Source of the DNA: Pseudomonadota bacterium
GTDB taxonomy: Bacteria > Pseudomonadota > Alphaproteobacteria > Sphingomonadales > Sphingomonadaceae
DNA length: 42,685 bases
NCBI GenBank assembly: GCA_021847605.1
Contig: JAJZQN010000033.1
Span: forward strand, 1 to 42,685
Reading direction: 5' to 3'
Part shown: in pieces, positions 1 through 8,418 of the stretch
Layout: each line of letters starts with the position of its first letter
Numbering within the stretch: the stretch's first letter is position 1
Position numbers and translations under genes: made by a program
The notes under the pieces: generated by a model
Database searches by the model: none
What the model was told of the DNA's origin: nothing
The model's input: only the letters and a program-made list of their open reading frames with translations

Positions 1-122
1 TGGTTCGCGGACCCCATCAGGGCCAGCAGTCCCTCCCGACTGCAACAGTAGGCCGGACAGACGACTGCAACCGACCGAACGTCAAAACATCAATTTGTAC
101 TTGCAACGCGGGAGCCATCCAC
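1..122 (+). mobile_element. probable right end of an IS110-family (IS1111-type) element
   Basis: The 15-base sequence GCGGGAGCCATCCAC at 108-122 is the exact reverse complement of GTGGATGGCTCCCGC at 42571-42585, which lies just upstream of an IS110-family transposase start at the other edge of the window. Inverted (subterminal) repeats at left and right ends are known for IS1111-type members, so this stretch reads as the right end of a second, same-orientation copy whose transposase lies off the left edge. A reading frame open from base 1 closes with TAG at 49-51, but its 16 residues are not recognisable as a transposase C-terminus. In IS1111-type elements the non-coding RNA is encoded at this side, so 52-122 could carry its 3' part; that is inference. 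Confidence 0.4.
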
Positions 123-357
123 AGACGCCAGTCCGCTCCACACCCCTTTTGGTCATTCCCGCGAAGGCGGGAAATTTCCTGACATTTCGCTCAGCCCCAT
201 GCTGGAGAGATGGAACCCCGCGTTGACTATCGCCGCTCTCCGGCGCGCGGGGATGGCGGTGTCGAACCGACTTTCCGCCACACACCCAAACCCCACTTTC
301 GCCCGTGCATCATTCCCTTGCTTGGCAAAGGCGCATGGGGTCCGCTATGCGGGGTGC
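123..357. other. intergenic region without a recognisable gene
   Basis: No credible gene is seen here. It contains one hairpin-forming repeat (156-173) and low-complexity GC-rich sequence up to the cysteine synthase start. Short open frames on either strand have no recognisable product. Confidence 0.6.
151..173. repeat. single copy of a short palindromic intergenic repeat
   Basis: TTCCCGC at 156-162 pairs perfectly with GCGGGAA at 167-173 around a GAAG loop, preceded by GGTCA. The same family (TCATCCCCGCGAAGGCGGGG) occurs as an inverted pair before gcvPA at 27627-27716. Confidence 0.7.
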
Positions 358-1353
358 ATGCTGCTTCATCCCAATAGTCTCTCGCTGATCGGTAACACCC
401 CGCTGGTCCGCCTTGCCGGTCCTTCACAGGAAACCGGCTGCGATATTTTCGCCAAGTGCGAATTCGCCAACCCCGGTGCGTCGGTCAAGGATCGCGCCGC
501 CCTGTTCATCGTCAATGATGCCGAGGAAAAGGGGCTGCTGAAGCCGGGCGGCACCATTGTCGAGGGGACGGCGGGCAATACCGGCATCGGTCTGGCGCTG
601 GTCGCCAATGCGAAGGGATATAAGACGATCATCGTCATGCCCGAAACGCAGAGCCGCGAGAAAATGGACACGCTGCGCGCTCTGGGCGCGGAGCTGGTGA
701 CGGTGCCGGCGGCGCCCTATTCCAACCCCGGTCATTTCGTCCATACGTCGCGCCGGATCGCCGAAGAGACGGAAAATGCCGTCTGGGCCAACCAGTTCGA
801 CAATATCGCCAATCGCAAGGCGCATATCGTCGGTACGTCCGAAGAAATCTGGACCCAGATGGAGGGGCGGATCGACGGCTTTACCTGCGCGGCGGGGACG
901 GGCGGCACCATTGCCGGCGTGGGTCTGGGCCTGAAGGCCAAGGACGAAAGCATCACCATCGCGCTGGCCGATCCGCATGGCGCGGCGCTCTATAATTATT
1001 ACGCCTGTGGCGAGTTGAAGGCGGAAGGAAGCTCCGTCGCTGAGGGCATCGGGCAGGGTCGGATTACCGCCAATCTGGACGGTGCGCCGATCGACACGCA
1101 ATTCCGCATTTCGGACGAGGACGGGATGATGTGGGTGCGCCGCCTGCTGGCCGAGGAAGGGCTGTGCCTTGGCCTGTCGTCGGGCATCAATGTCGCGGGC
1201 GCGGTGGCGCTGGCGAAGCAGATGGGACCGGGCAAGCGGATCGCGACGATCCTGTGCGATACCGGGTTCCGCTATCTGTCGACGCTCTATAATCGCCAGT
1301 GGCTGGAATCTAAGGGCTTGACGGTCTTCCCCTGGCTCGCGCAGACTGCATGA
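358..1353 (+). CDS. cysK: cysteine synthase (O-acetylserine sulfhydrylase)
   Basis: This is a 331-residue fold-type II PLP enzyme that should make L-cysteine from O-acetylserine and sulfide in the cytoplasm. The N-terminus has the family signature LIGNTPLVRL. The PLP lysine is K44 in NPGASVKDRAA. The phosphate/substrate loop reads GTAGNTGIG instead of the TSGNTG of enteric CysK, a form I associate with alphaproteobacterial cysteine synthases. A glycine-rich AAGTGGTIAGV segment follows. The ATG at 358 is chosen because it places the conserved LIGNTPL about ten residues from the start and has a GGGG run just upstream; an open frame extends back to 199 but lacks homology. The stop overlaps an ATG of the next frame (ATGA at 1350), suggesting coupled expression. 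A cystathionine beta-synthase-like role is possible but less likely at this length. Confidence 0.9.
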   Translation: MLLHPNSLSLIGNTPLVRLAGPSQETGCDIFAKCEFANPGASVKDRAALFIVNDAEEKGLLKPGGTIVEGTAGNTGIGLALVANAKGYKTIIVMPETQSREKMDTLRALGAELVTVPAAPYSNPGHFVHTSRRIAEETENAVWANQFDNIANRKAHIVGTSEEIWTQMEGRIDGFTCAAGTGGTIAGVGLGLKAKDESITIALADPHGAALYNYYACGELKAEGSSVAEGIGQGRITANLDGAPIDTQFRISDEDGMMWVRRLLAEEGLCLGLSSGINVAGAVALAKQMGPGKRIATILCDTGFRYLSTLYNRQWLESKGLTVFPWLAQTA

Positions 1354-1394
1354 TCGCCGACACGGGTCGCGGCGAAGAGAATAAGAGCGCAAGC

Positions 1395-1700
1395 ATGGCT
1401 GAAACTCCCCGCCGTCAGGAAGGGTTGCAGCGCGTCCAGATCGGTCTGACCGGACTGGCGGGTGTGGTGCTGCTCGTCGGCCTTGCCAATATCGTCATTG
1501 AAAAGGCGCGTGTGGACGATGCGGCCATGCCGACGCCGACCGTTCCGACAATGACGACCAATGCCGTCTCGCCCAAGGAGCCGCTGGCCGAATTGGGCGT
1601 ACAGCCTGCGCCCGAACAGGCGCCGATCGTCCCCGACCTTCAGCCCGATCCCAATATCCGCAAGCCCATGGACCGCGATCCCGCTGCGCAGCCGCGCTGA
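1395..1700 (+). CDS. small single-pass membrane protein of unknown function
   Basis: This 101-residue protein has a short charged N-terminus, one hydrophobic segment (roughly residues 17-36, GLTGLAGVVLLVGLANIVI), then a Pro/Ala-rich, probably periplasmic tail with several acidic residues. I do not recognise a family. The ATG at 1395 is preferred because the hydrophobic segment then sits at a usual distance from the start; an in-frame ATG at 1350 overlaps the cysK stop (ATGA) and would add 15 residues. It lies between cysK and a GldG-like membrane protein with only five bases before the latter, so the three probably form one transcript. No function can be assigned from sequence. Confidence 0.6.
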   Translation: MAETPRRQEGLQRVQIGLTGLAGVVLLVGLANIVIEKARVDDAAMPTPTVPTMTTNAVSPKEPLAELGVQPAPEQAPIVPDLQPDPNIRKPMDRDPAAQPR

Positions 1701-1705
1701 CGGTC

Positions 1706-2965
1706 ATGGCGGGGCAGGGGGGATATGGGCCGTCCGTTCGGGCGGGTCTGACCGGATTCCTCTGGCTGTGGCTGCCGCCGGTCGCCCTTTCATTGTGGGG
1801 GCTGGTGCGAACATGGACCACCGGACAGGCTGACCCGTGGAACTGGGCATTACCCGCTGCATCGTTGATGGCGGCGGCCGGTTGGCTGACGGCGCGGCGC
1901 GGCTGGGCCTTTTCCTTATGGGGGGCGATGGGTGGCGCCGGGATGGCGCTGATCTTTTGCGCGCGCGTGTCCGGGCGAATGCCGGATGGGGTGGCGGCGC
2001 TGGGTCTGCTGGCGGTGGCCGTGATGGCGGCGGCTGGTGGAGCGCTTGTGCAGCGGGCGCGCTATCTCGCTGGCGCGCCGTTGCTGGTCGGGGCTGCGCT
2101 GCTGCCGCTATGGGGGCCGACAGGTCCGGTCCAGCCTGTCCCGGATCGTCCCATCCTTGCCGTCGTCACCGCGCTGCCGCTGTTCTGGGCGGAAACGGGT
2201 GGGGCCGGGCCAAGTGAGATCGGGACGGGGCCGGTCGATGCGCCGATCGTCACGATCCTGCGCACCCGCTTCACGGTAAAACCGCTGGACGACCCCGCCA
2301 GACTCGCGGAGTCGGGCGCGCGTCGCCTGTTGCTGGCGCAGCCTCGCGCATTGCGGCCGGATCAGATGGTGGCGATCGATCGCTGGGTCCGGGGTGGCGG
2401 AACGGCGGTAGTGCTGGCCGATCCGATGCTGCGCTGGCCGTCCGATCTGCCGCTCGGCGACCGGCGTCGCGCCCCTTCGGTCAGCCTGTTGGAACCGATG
2501 CTCAGCCATTGGGGATTTGGTTCGCCCGATGGTGTCGAAGCGACGGAAATGCGTCACTTTCTGCCCCGTGACGGGCGACTTCTTACCCTGTCCGGTGCGC
2601 AGTCATGGGGGCGGGGCGGCTATGTCGCGACGCGGCGGATCGGTGCGGGCAGGGTGATCCTGCTGGGGGATGCCGATGTTCTGGACGACCGGCTGTGGCT
2701 TGGCGATCCGGCGCGGCCGCTCGATCCGCATGGCTGGGTGGCGGATACGCCTGCAATGCTGATCGACTGGCTGAATGGCGTGCCGGTGGAGGCGCGTCGA
2801 TGGATGCGGACGCCTCAGGATGTCTTCGCGGCACTCCGTTGGTCGCTGTTGGTCGGGACAGGATGGGCGATCATGGGACTGATGCTGTTCGGGCGGATTT
2901 CCGTGGGGTTTCAAGCCCATGCCGGACCCGGGGAAAAGCGGGGAGAAACAGGGAAAAACGGCTGA
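1706..2965 (+). CDS. membrane protein with GldG/DUF4350-like domain
   Basis: The protein has 419 residues. About five hydrophobic segments in the first 140 residues are followed by a soluble region of about 230 residues and a last membrane segment near residues 380-400 (LLVGTGWAIMGLMLF). The soluble part contains LLLAQPRALRPDQMVAIDRWVRGG and then TAVVLADPM, a pattern typical of the glutamine-amidotransferase-like fold in GldG-type ABC transporter auxiliary proteins (D-Q-x-x-A-I-D-x-W-V-x-G-G-x-x-V-V-L-A-D-P), and RVILLGDADVLDD, which fits the end of that domain. No ATPase partner is adjacent. It starts five bases after the small membrane protein and ends 183 bases before mraZ. The substrate or role is unknown. 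Confidence 0.65.
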   Translation: MAGQGGYGPSVRAGLTGFLWLWLPPVALSLWGLVRTWTTGQADPWNWALPAASLMAAAGWLTARRGWAFSLWGAMGGAGMALIFCARVSGRMPDGVAALGLLAVAVMAAAGGALVQRARYLAGAPLLVGAALLPLWGPTGPVQPVPDRPILAVVTALPLFWAETGGAGPSEIGTGPVDAPIVTILRTRFTVKPLDDPARLAESGARRLLLAQPRALRPDQMVAIDRWVRGGGTAVVLADPMLRWPSDLPLGDRRRAPSVSLLEPMLSHWGFGSPDGVEATEMRHFLPRDGRLLTLSGAQSWGRGGYVATRRIGAGRVILLGDADVLDDRLWLGDPARPLDPHGWVADTPAMLIDWLNGVPVEARRWMRTPQDVFAALRWSLLVGTGWAIMGLMLFGRISVGFQAHAGPGEKRGETGKNG

Positions 2966-3010
2966 TCCCATTTTTTACCACTGACTCCCAGTTCTACCCA
3001 AAATTTCCCT
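2966..3010 (-). promoter_or_regulatory. MraZ-type operator: five phased TGGGA-like repeats
   Basis: Read on the - strand, the five-base units are AGGGA, TGGGT, TGGGA, TGGTA and TGGGA, each separated by exactly five bases. On the + strand they are TCCCA 2966-2970, TACCA 2976-2980, TCCCA 2986-2990, ACCCA 2996-3000 and TCCCT 3006-3010. MraZ is known to bind TGGGN direct repeats with 5-base spacers upstream of its own gene, so this is very probably its autoregulatory site. The exact promoter elements are not clear to me. Confidence 0.8.
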
Positions 3011-3117
3011 TTTCACGTGCCCTGATGCTTGGTAGGAAAACCGGCATTGGGGTTCACAGGCATGATCAGTCCTGAGCGTTGAAGGCGGCGATGGCCGTTT
3101 TTGGCGGCGGGAAGTCT

Positions 3118-3145
3118 GTGCCCCCTTGAAAAGGGGCCACTTTTC
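3118..3145 (+). promoter_or_regulatory. hairpin covering the mraZ Shine-Dalgarno, followed by TTTT
   Basis: GTGCCCCCTT (3118-3127) pairs with AAGGGGCCAC (3131-3140) around a GAA loop, with one C-C mismatch. The 3' arm contains the only good Shine-Dalgarno sequence of mraZ (AAGGGG 3131-3136), and the stem is followed at once by TTTTC (3141-3145). It could hide the ribosome-binding site or act as an intrinsic attenuator. Confidence 0.55.
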
Positions 3146-3148
3146 AAC

Positions 3149-3646
3149 GTGTCGGACGTCTATCTCTATTCGGGCAACCTCTTCAGCGTCGCGGACGGCA
3201 AAGGCCGGTTCGTGCTGCCGCTGGAGATGCGCAAGCTCGTCAAGCAGAGCAGCGACGGCGACAATCGGCTGTGCCTGTCGATTCATCCGGGCAATGGCTG
3301 CGCGACGGGTTTTGGCCTGTCCCACAAGCGTTTTCTGTTCGACGAGGTTGATAATCTGGAGCGCATCGCGCGTGAGGCCGGGCGCGATTTCGACGGCGAT
3401 CAGGAGCGCGAAAACCGCTTCGGTTCGATCGAGGACGTGAATTTCGACGATGGCGGCCGCTTCCTCATGCACCCCGATGTGAAGGAAGAGGCCGGGATCA
3501 GCGATGTCGTCTTTTTCTATGGCGTGGGCCGTTACATTCAGATGTGGGACCCCCAGCGTCTGCTCGATAGCGAAGGCCGCCCCGCGCTCATCCGCAACAA
3601 GGTGAAGCGCTGGCTCGACGCACGCGCGGCGGGGGGTGGCAAGTGA
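3149..3646 (+). CDS. mraZ: transcriptional regulator MraZ
   Basis: This 165-residue protein is the DNA-binding regulator that opens dcw clusters and represses its own promoter in enterobacteria. Both halves of the AbrB/MraZ double fold are visible: [18 protein letters not shown] near the N-terminus and [11 protein letters not shown] in the second half, each with the family's D-x-x-x-R motif. The GTG at 3149 is chosen because it lies directly before the conserved start of the domain and 12 bases after AAGGGG; an in-frame TTG at 3101 would add 16 unconserved residues. The stop overlaps the rsmH start by four bases (GTGA). Phased MraZ-type sites lie at 2966-3010 and an SD-covering hairpin at 3118-3140. 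Confidence 0.92.
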   Translation: MSDVYLYSGNLFSVADGKGRFVLPLEMRKLVKQSSDGDNRLCLSIHPGNGCATGFGLSHKRFLFDEVDNLERIAREAGRDFDGDQERENRFGSIEDVNFDDGGRFLMHPDVKEEAGISDVVFFYGVGRYIQMWDPQRLLDSEGRPALIRNKVKRWLDARAAGGGK

Positions 3647-4611
3647 CCGCACCCATCGTCCCGGTCGCTCCTGCTGCCGATCGGCACATCCCGGTGCTGA
3701 TGATGGAAGTTCTCGACGCGCTGGCCATTGCGCCGGGGGAAATCCATATCGACGGCACGTTCGGTGCCGGCGGATATTCGACGTTCATGGCGCGCGCCGG
3801 TGCGCGGGTCTTTGCCTTCGATCGCGACCCCGATGCGATCCGCGAAGGGCAGGCTCTGGCCGATGCGGAGGGGATCAGCCTGATCCCGACCGAATTTTCG
3901 CGCATGGTCGAGGCGCTGGCCGAGCGCGGCATCGACACGGTGTCGGGCATCACGCTCGACATCGGTGTATCGTCGATGCAGCTCGACCGGGCGGAGCGCG
4001 GCTTTTCCTTCCAGTCGGACGGGCCGCTGACCATGACGATGAGCCAGGACGGCATGAGCGCCGCCGATTTCCTCAACACCGCCCCGGAAGAAGAGATCGC
4101 CGACGTCATCTATCGCTATGGCGAAGAGCCGCGATCGCGCCGGGTGGCCCGCGCCATCGTGGAGGCGCGCCCGCTGGAGCGGACCGGGCAGCTTGCCGCC
4201 GTGGTGCGCCGCGCGCTGGGCTACAAGCCGCATGACAAGAAAGACCCCGCGACCCGCACTTTTCAGGCGATCCGCATTCATGTGAATCGCGAACTGGAAG
4301 AGCTGGAGCGCGGGCTGGAGGCGGCCGAGGCGCTGCTGGAGCCGGGCGGGCGTCTGGCAATCGTGACCTTCCACTCTCTGGAAGACCGGATCGTGAAGCA
4401 GTTTCTGCGCAAGCGCAGCGGCGGCGAGGCGGGCGGATCGCGCCATTTGCCCCAGCGCGCCGCGGGTGACGCGCCAACCTTTGAAAAGCCGGCCAAGGCG
4501 GTGCGGGCGGGGGATGCGGAGCTGGCCCGCAATCCCAGAGCCAGATCCGCCACGCTGCGCAGCGCCATTCGTACCAACGCCCCGTCCAATGCCCGGAGTT
4601 CCCGCCCATGA
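3643..4611 (+). CDS. rsmH: 16S rRNA (cytosine-1402-N4) methyltransferase RsmH
   Basis: A 322-residue SAM-dependent enzyme (formerly MraW) that methylates N4 of C1402 in 16S rRNA. The family start [13 protein letters not shown] lies at residues 15-27, the SAM-binding [10 protein letters not shown] at 37-46, and [18 protein letters not shown] and the late [16 protein letters not shown] segment are typical. Length fits the usual 300-330 residues. It starts with GTG in a four-base overlap with mraZ and ends in an ATGA overlap with ftsL, so it is translationally coupled on both sides. Position two in a dcw cluster is its standard place. Confidence 0.96.
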   Translation: MTAPIVPVAPAADRHIPVLMMEVLDALAIAPGEIHIDGTFGAGGYSTFMARAGARVFAFDRDPDAIREGQALADAEGISLIPTEFSRMVEALAERGIDTVSGITLDIGVSSMQLDRAERGFSFQSDGPLTMTMSQDGMSAADFLNTAPEEEIADVIYRYGEEPRSRRVARAIVEARPLERTGQLAAVVRRALGYKPHDKKDPATRTFQAIRIHVNRELEELERGLEAAEALLEPGGRLAIVTFHSLEDRIVKQFLRKRSGGEAGGSRHLPQRAAGDAPTFEKPAKAVRAGDAELARNPRARSATLRSAIRTNAPSNARSSRP

Positions 4612-5258
4612 TCGCCGTCAAAAGGTTGCAGAGCCTGATCTGGGTGATCCTCGTCGCGCTGGGCGCGCTGGGCGCCTATATGGTGTCGCTGAAGGTTGCG
4701 ACCGAGCGTAACGAACTGATGCATGTCCGGGCGCAGATCGCGCGGACGCGGGCCGACATCCGCTATCTGGAAACGGAATTCAGCGCGCGCGCCTCCATGC
4801 GGCAGCTGGAGCGCTGGAACCATGATGATTTCATGTATGCGACGCCGACCGCCCAGCAATATCTGGCGGGGGAGCAGGCGCTGGCGCAACTGGACGGGGT
4901 TCAGCCCAATGGCCCTGATTATGTCGCGCCGCCGGTGATGGTGGCGATGGTCGAAACCCCGGCCGACTTGCCATCCGCCCCGCAAAAGGCGCCGGCCAGC
5001 CCCGCCGCGACCCAGATTCGCAGCGACATCGCCGTCATTCGGGAGGCGCATGCCGCCGACAATGTCGACAAGCTGCCCAAGCCCGCGCGCCCGACCCCGG
5101 CGCAGGTGGCAAAGGCCGATGCCGACGTCAGCCGGCCCAATCCGATCGCACGCAAGGCCGAGCGGATGGCGATGCTGGACGCCAAGCTGCTGGACGACAG
5201 TACGCTGGGCGACCTGAGCGCGCGCGCGGCGCGTGAAAAGCGCAAGGAGCCGCGCTGA
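4608..5258 (+). CDS. ftsL: cell division protein FtsL, long-tailed form
   Basis: A 216-residue bitopic protein. A short cytoplasmic start is followed by a membrane segment (about residues 9-27, [20 protein letters not shown]) and a heptad-like helical region (about 30-70) ending near the conserved-looking [16 protein letters not shown]. This topology and the position between rsmH and ftsI identify FtsL, which joins FtsB and FtsQ in the divisome and activates FtsWI. Residues from about 100 onward form a Pro/Ala-rich periplasmic tail, making the protein much longer than the 100-120 residues of enteric FtsL. The assignment rests on topology and synteny, because FtsL sequence is poorly conserved. 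It overlaps the ftsI start by one base (TGATG). Confidence 0.85.
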   Translation: MIAVKRLQSLIWVILVALGALGAYMVSLKVATERNELMHVRAQIARTRADIRYLETEFSARASMRQLERWNHDDFMYATPTAQQYLAGEQALAQLDGVQPNGPDYVAPPVMVAMVETPADLPSAPQKAPASPAATQIRSDIAVIREAHAADNVDKLPKPARPTPAQVAKADADVSRPNPIARKAERMAMLDAKLLDDSTLGDLSARAAREKRKEPR

Positions 5259-6958
5259 TGGCCACGATCATCGTCCAGCCGGGCGGCGCCCGCGCCAGCC
5301 GTCAACGGGTCAGCCTGACGCAGATTGCGCATAACCGGCTGATGCTGTTGCTGATCCTGTTCATGGGGATTACGGCGGTGGTGATATTGCGCCTGTTCTG
5401 GGTGGGCATTTTTGCCCATGGCGCGCAGGGCGATGACGCCCTGTCTCCGTTCGTCCCCGCGCGCGCCGACATCGTGGACCGTAACGGCGTGCCGCTGGCG
5501 CGCACGATGGATGCCTATTCCATCGCCGTGCGCCCGTCCAAGCTGATCGGCGAACCGGCGGAACTGGCGCGCAAGCTGCACGAAATCTTTCCCGACGAAC
5601 CCGAAGCGGCTTTCTATAAAAAGCTGACCGGCCGGGGCTGGGCCTATCTGCGTCGTCGCGCTTTGCCCGAAGAAGTGGCGGCGGTGAATGCACTGGGCGA
5701 AATCGGCATCGAATTCCCGCGTGAAAAGGAGCGCCTCTATCCGCAGCGTACGCTGGCCGCGCATCTGCTGGGCTTTGCGCCCAATGCCGATGGCGTGGGC
5801 GGCATGGGCGTGGAGGCAGCATTCAACAAGCGCCTGACCGACCCGGCGCTGCGCAGCCAGCCCTTTGCCGTGTCGATCGACAGCCGGGTGCAGGGCGCGC
5901 TGGAAAGTGAGCTGTATGCGCAGCTGGTGCAGACCCATGCCAAGGGCGCGGGCGGCATCATCCTGGACGCCAATACTGGCGAAGTGATCGCCATGGCATC
6001 CCTGCCGGTGTTCGATCCCAATAAGCTCCAGAATTATGCAGGGACGCGCTGTTCGGAATCGCCGCTGTGCAACCATATGGTGCAGGCGCGCTATGAGCTG
6101 GGTTCCGCGTTCAAACCGCTGTCGATCGGCGCAGCCATGGATGCGGGCGTCGTGACGTCGATGGCCAAGCGCTATGACGCGACCGCGCCGCTCGCCATCG
6201 CCGGTTTCCGCATCAAGGACGACCATCCGCTCGGCCGCTGGATCAACGTGCCCGAAACTTTGGTCCATTCGTCGAACATCGCGACCGCACGGATCGCCGA
6301 CGAAATGGGCGCTGCGCCGCTGCAAAAACTGTTCCGCAGTCTGGATTTCGACCAGCGCGCCCCGATCGAGTTCAATGAGCGGGCCAAGGGCATCTGGCCG
6401 TCCAACTGGGGCCGGATCACCACCATGACCACATCCTATGGCCATGGTATCGCCATCACGCCGCTGCATCTGGCGACCGCCTATGCCGCGCTGGTCAATG
6501 GCGGCATGTGGCGCCCGGCCACCGTGCGCAAGCTGCGTCCCGATGAAGTGCCGCAGGGTCGCCGGGTCTTTTCCGCCGCGACCAGCGCGCGGATGCGGCA
6601 ACTGTTGCGGATGATCGTGTCGAACGGTACAGGGCGTAATGCCGACGCCAAGGGTTTTCGCCTGGGCGGCAAGACGGGTTCGGCCGAAAAGCCCCAGGAA
6701 GGGCGCTATAACAAGACTTCGCTGGTGACGACTTTTGCCTCTGCCTTCCCCATGGACAATCCCCGCTATGTCGTCATCGCAACGATGGACGAGGCCGTCG
6801 GCCAGTTCGGCCTGCGCACCGCGGCCTGGACGGCGGCGCCCGTGGTGAAGCGCGTGGTGGAGCGCGCCGGTCCGATGCTGGGCGTGATGCCCGACGAGCG
6901 GCGGGACGTCGATATTTCCGATCTGATGCCGCTGTTGCACGGCGACAAGGGAGAATGA
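5258..6958 (+). CDS. ftsI: septal peptidoglycan transpeptidase FtsI (PBP3)
   Basis: A 566-residue class B penicillin-binding protein that crosslinks septal peptidoglycan as partner of FtsW. A cytoplasmic N-terminus of about 27 residues precedes one membrane anchor (28-50). The pedestal domain starts with the R-A-D-I-V-D-R-N-G motif near residue 70. The three active-site motifs are present: SAFK with nucleophile S283, S338-S-N340, and K472-T-G-S (KTGS rather than the enteric KTGT). The catalytic domain has its usual length. It overlaps ftsL by one base, and its TGA overlaps the first of three ATGs of murE. Confidence 0.95.
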   Translation: MATIIVQPGGARASRQRVSLTQIAHNRLMLLLILFMGITAVVILRLFWVGIFAHGAQGDDALSPFVPARADIVDRNGVPLARTMDAYSIAVRPSKLIGEPAELARKLHEIFPDEPEAAFYKKLTGRGWAYLRRRALPEEVAAVNALGEIGIEFPREKERLYPQRTLAAHLLGFAPNADGVGGMGVEAAFNKRLTDPALRSQPFAVSIDSRVQGALESELYAQLVQTHAKGAGGIILDANTGEVIAMASLPVFDPNKLQNYAGTRCSESPLCNHMVQARYELGSAFKPLSIGAAMDAGVVTSMAKRYDATAPLAIAGFRIKDDHPLGRWINVPETLVHSSNIATARIADEMGAAPLQKLFRSLDFDQRAPIEFNERAKGIWPSNWGRITTMTTSYGHGIAITPLHLATAYAALVNGGMWRPATVRKLRPDEVPQGRRVFSAATSARMRQLLRMIVSNGTGRNADAKGFRLGGKTGSAEKPQEGRYNKTSLVTTFASAFPMDNPRYVVIATMDEAVGQFGLRTAAWTAAPVVKRVVERAGPMLGVMPDERRDVDISDLMPLLHGDKGE

Positions 6959-6960
6959 TG

Positions 6961-8400
6961 ATGCGCCTTGGGTCGCTGATCGAAGGACTGGATGCTGGCG
7001 TGACAGGCGATGCGGCGGACGCCGCCGTCACCGGATTTGCCATCGACAATCGCAAGGTCGCGCCCGGCACCATTTTCGGCGCCTTTCAGGGCATGCGCGT
7101 CAATGGCGAGACGTTCATTGCGGATGCGATCAAGGCCGGCGCCGTCGCCGTGGTCGCCCGCCCGGAGGCGAAGGTGGAGGGCGCGGTGCATATCGCGCAC
7201 GCCAATCCCCGCCGCCTGTTCGCGCAACTGGCCGCCCGCTATTTCGCACCTTTCCCGGATGTCACCGTGGCCGTCACCGGCACCAACGGCAAGACGTCGA
7301 CGGTCGAGCTGGCTCGGCAATTATGGCGGATGCTGGGGCATAAGTCGGCCTCCATCGGCACGCTGGGCGTCACCACCGCCGTCGATCAGGTGTCGACCGG
7401 CCTGACCACGCCGGACATCGTGACCTTCCTTGCCAATATGTCCGGCCTGAAACGCGAAGGCATCACCCATGCCGCGTTCGAGGCATCGAGCCATGGGCTG
7501 GACCAGTATCGCACCGAAGGGCTGCCGGTGCTGGCGGGAGCCTTTACCAACCTGTCGCGCGACCATCTCGACTATCATGGCGACATGGACAGCTATTTCG
7601 ATGCCAAGATGCGGTTGTTCGACGAAGTGGTCGCCGCCGATGGCGCGGCTGTCATCTGGGCGGACGATGAATGGTCGGGCAAGGCGATTGAGCGTGCGGA
7701 AAAGCGTGGGCTGAAGATCGTCAGTGTCGGTGCGCAGGGTCAGGCGCTGCGTCTCGTCAAGCGGACGCCGACCCATCTGGGCCAGACGCTGGAGATTGAG
7801 GCGGACGGCAAGCCCTACAAGATCAACCTGCCGCTGATCGGCGCCTATCAGGCCGCCAACGCGCTGGTTGCAGCCGGCCTTGTCATCGCGACGGGCGCGG
7901 ACGTGGCGAAGGTGCTGGAACTGCTGGGCCGGGTTCAGCCGGTGCGCGGGCGGCTGGAGCGCGCGGTCATCAACAAGGCGGGCGCCCCCGTCTATGTCGA
8001 TTATGCCCATACGCCTGACGGGCTGCGCGCCGCGATCGAAGCGCTGCGCCCCCATACCAAGGGCAAGCTGGTCACGCTGTTCGGTGCAGGCGGGGATCGC
8101 GATGCGGGCAAGCGCCCCCTGATGGGCAAGGTTGCCGCCGACCTGTCCGACCATGTGATCGTCACCGACGACAATCCCCGGTCTGAGGAGCCATCGGCCA
8201 TCCGTGCCGCCGTGCTGGCCGGAGCGCCCGACGCGCAGGAAATTGGCGGTCGTCGCGCCGCTATTGCCGCTGCCATCGCGCTGGCGGGTGCGGACGACAT
8301 CGTGCTGCTGGCGGGCAAGGGTCATGAACAGGGACAGGTGATCGGCGATCGCGTGCTGCCGTTCGACGACGTGACCGTGGCGCGGGAGTGCGCCGGCTGA
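6961..8400 (+). CDS. murE: UDP-MurNAc-L-Ala-D-Glu:meso-DAP ligase MurE
   Basis: A Mur ligase of about 479 residues that adds meso-diaminopimelate to UDP-MurNAc-L-Ala-D-Glu in the cytoplasm. The ATP loop is VTGTNGKTST with K111. The DNPR motif at residues 404-407 (DDNPRSEE) is the known marker for meso-DAP rather than lysine specificity, and YFDAKMRLF carries the lysine expected to be carbamylated. Three consecutive in-frame ATGs occur at 6955, 6958 and 6961; the third has the best spacing (seven bases) from AAGGGAG at 6947-6953, while the first overlaps the ftsI stop. It is followed by a 94-base spacer with a paired repeat before murF. Confidence 0.95.
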   Translation: MRLGSLIEGLDAGVTGDAADAAVTGFAIDNRKVAPGTIFGAFQGMRVNGETFIADAIKAGAVAVVARPEAKVEGAVHIAHANPRRLFAQLAARYFAPFPDVTVAVTGTNGKTSTVELARQLWRMLGHKSASIGTLGVTTAVDQVSTGLTTPDIVTFLANMSGLKREGITHAAFEASSHGLDQYRTEGLPVLAGAFTNLSRDHLDYHGDMDSYFDAKMRLFDEVVAADGAAVIWADDEWSGKAIERAEKRGLKIVSVGAQGQALRLVKRTPTHLGQTLEIEADGKPYKINLPLIGAYQAANALVAAGLVIATGADVAKVLELLGRVQPVRGRLERAVINKAGAPVYVDYAHTPDGLRAAIEALRPHTKGKLVTLFGAGGDRDAGKRPLMGKVAADLSDHVIVTDDNPRSEEPSAIRAAVLAGAPDAQEIGGRRAAIAAAIALAGADDIVLLAGKGHEQGQVIGDRVLPFDDVTVARECAG

Positions 8401-8418
8401 TGGGGCATGCACATCCAT

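Noticed and set aside
6671..6682. FtsI motif KTGS instead of KTGT as a sign of a defective enzyme
   Set aside because: Ser and Thr both occur at this position in penicillin-binding proteins, and the other active-site motifs are intact.
4919..6940. 673-codon - strand frame opposite ftsI, and similar long frames opposite murC (14767-16830) and the SPOR gene (21974-24229)
   Set aside because: All are antisense to clear genes with complete motif sets; low-complexity translations indicate GC-driven open frames, not genes.
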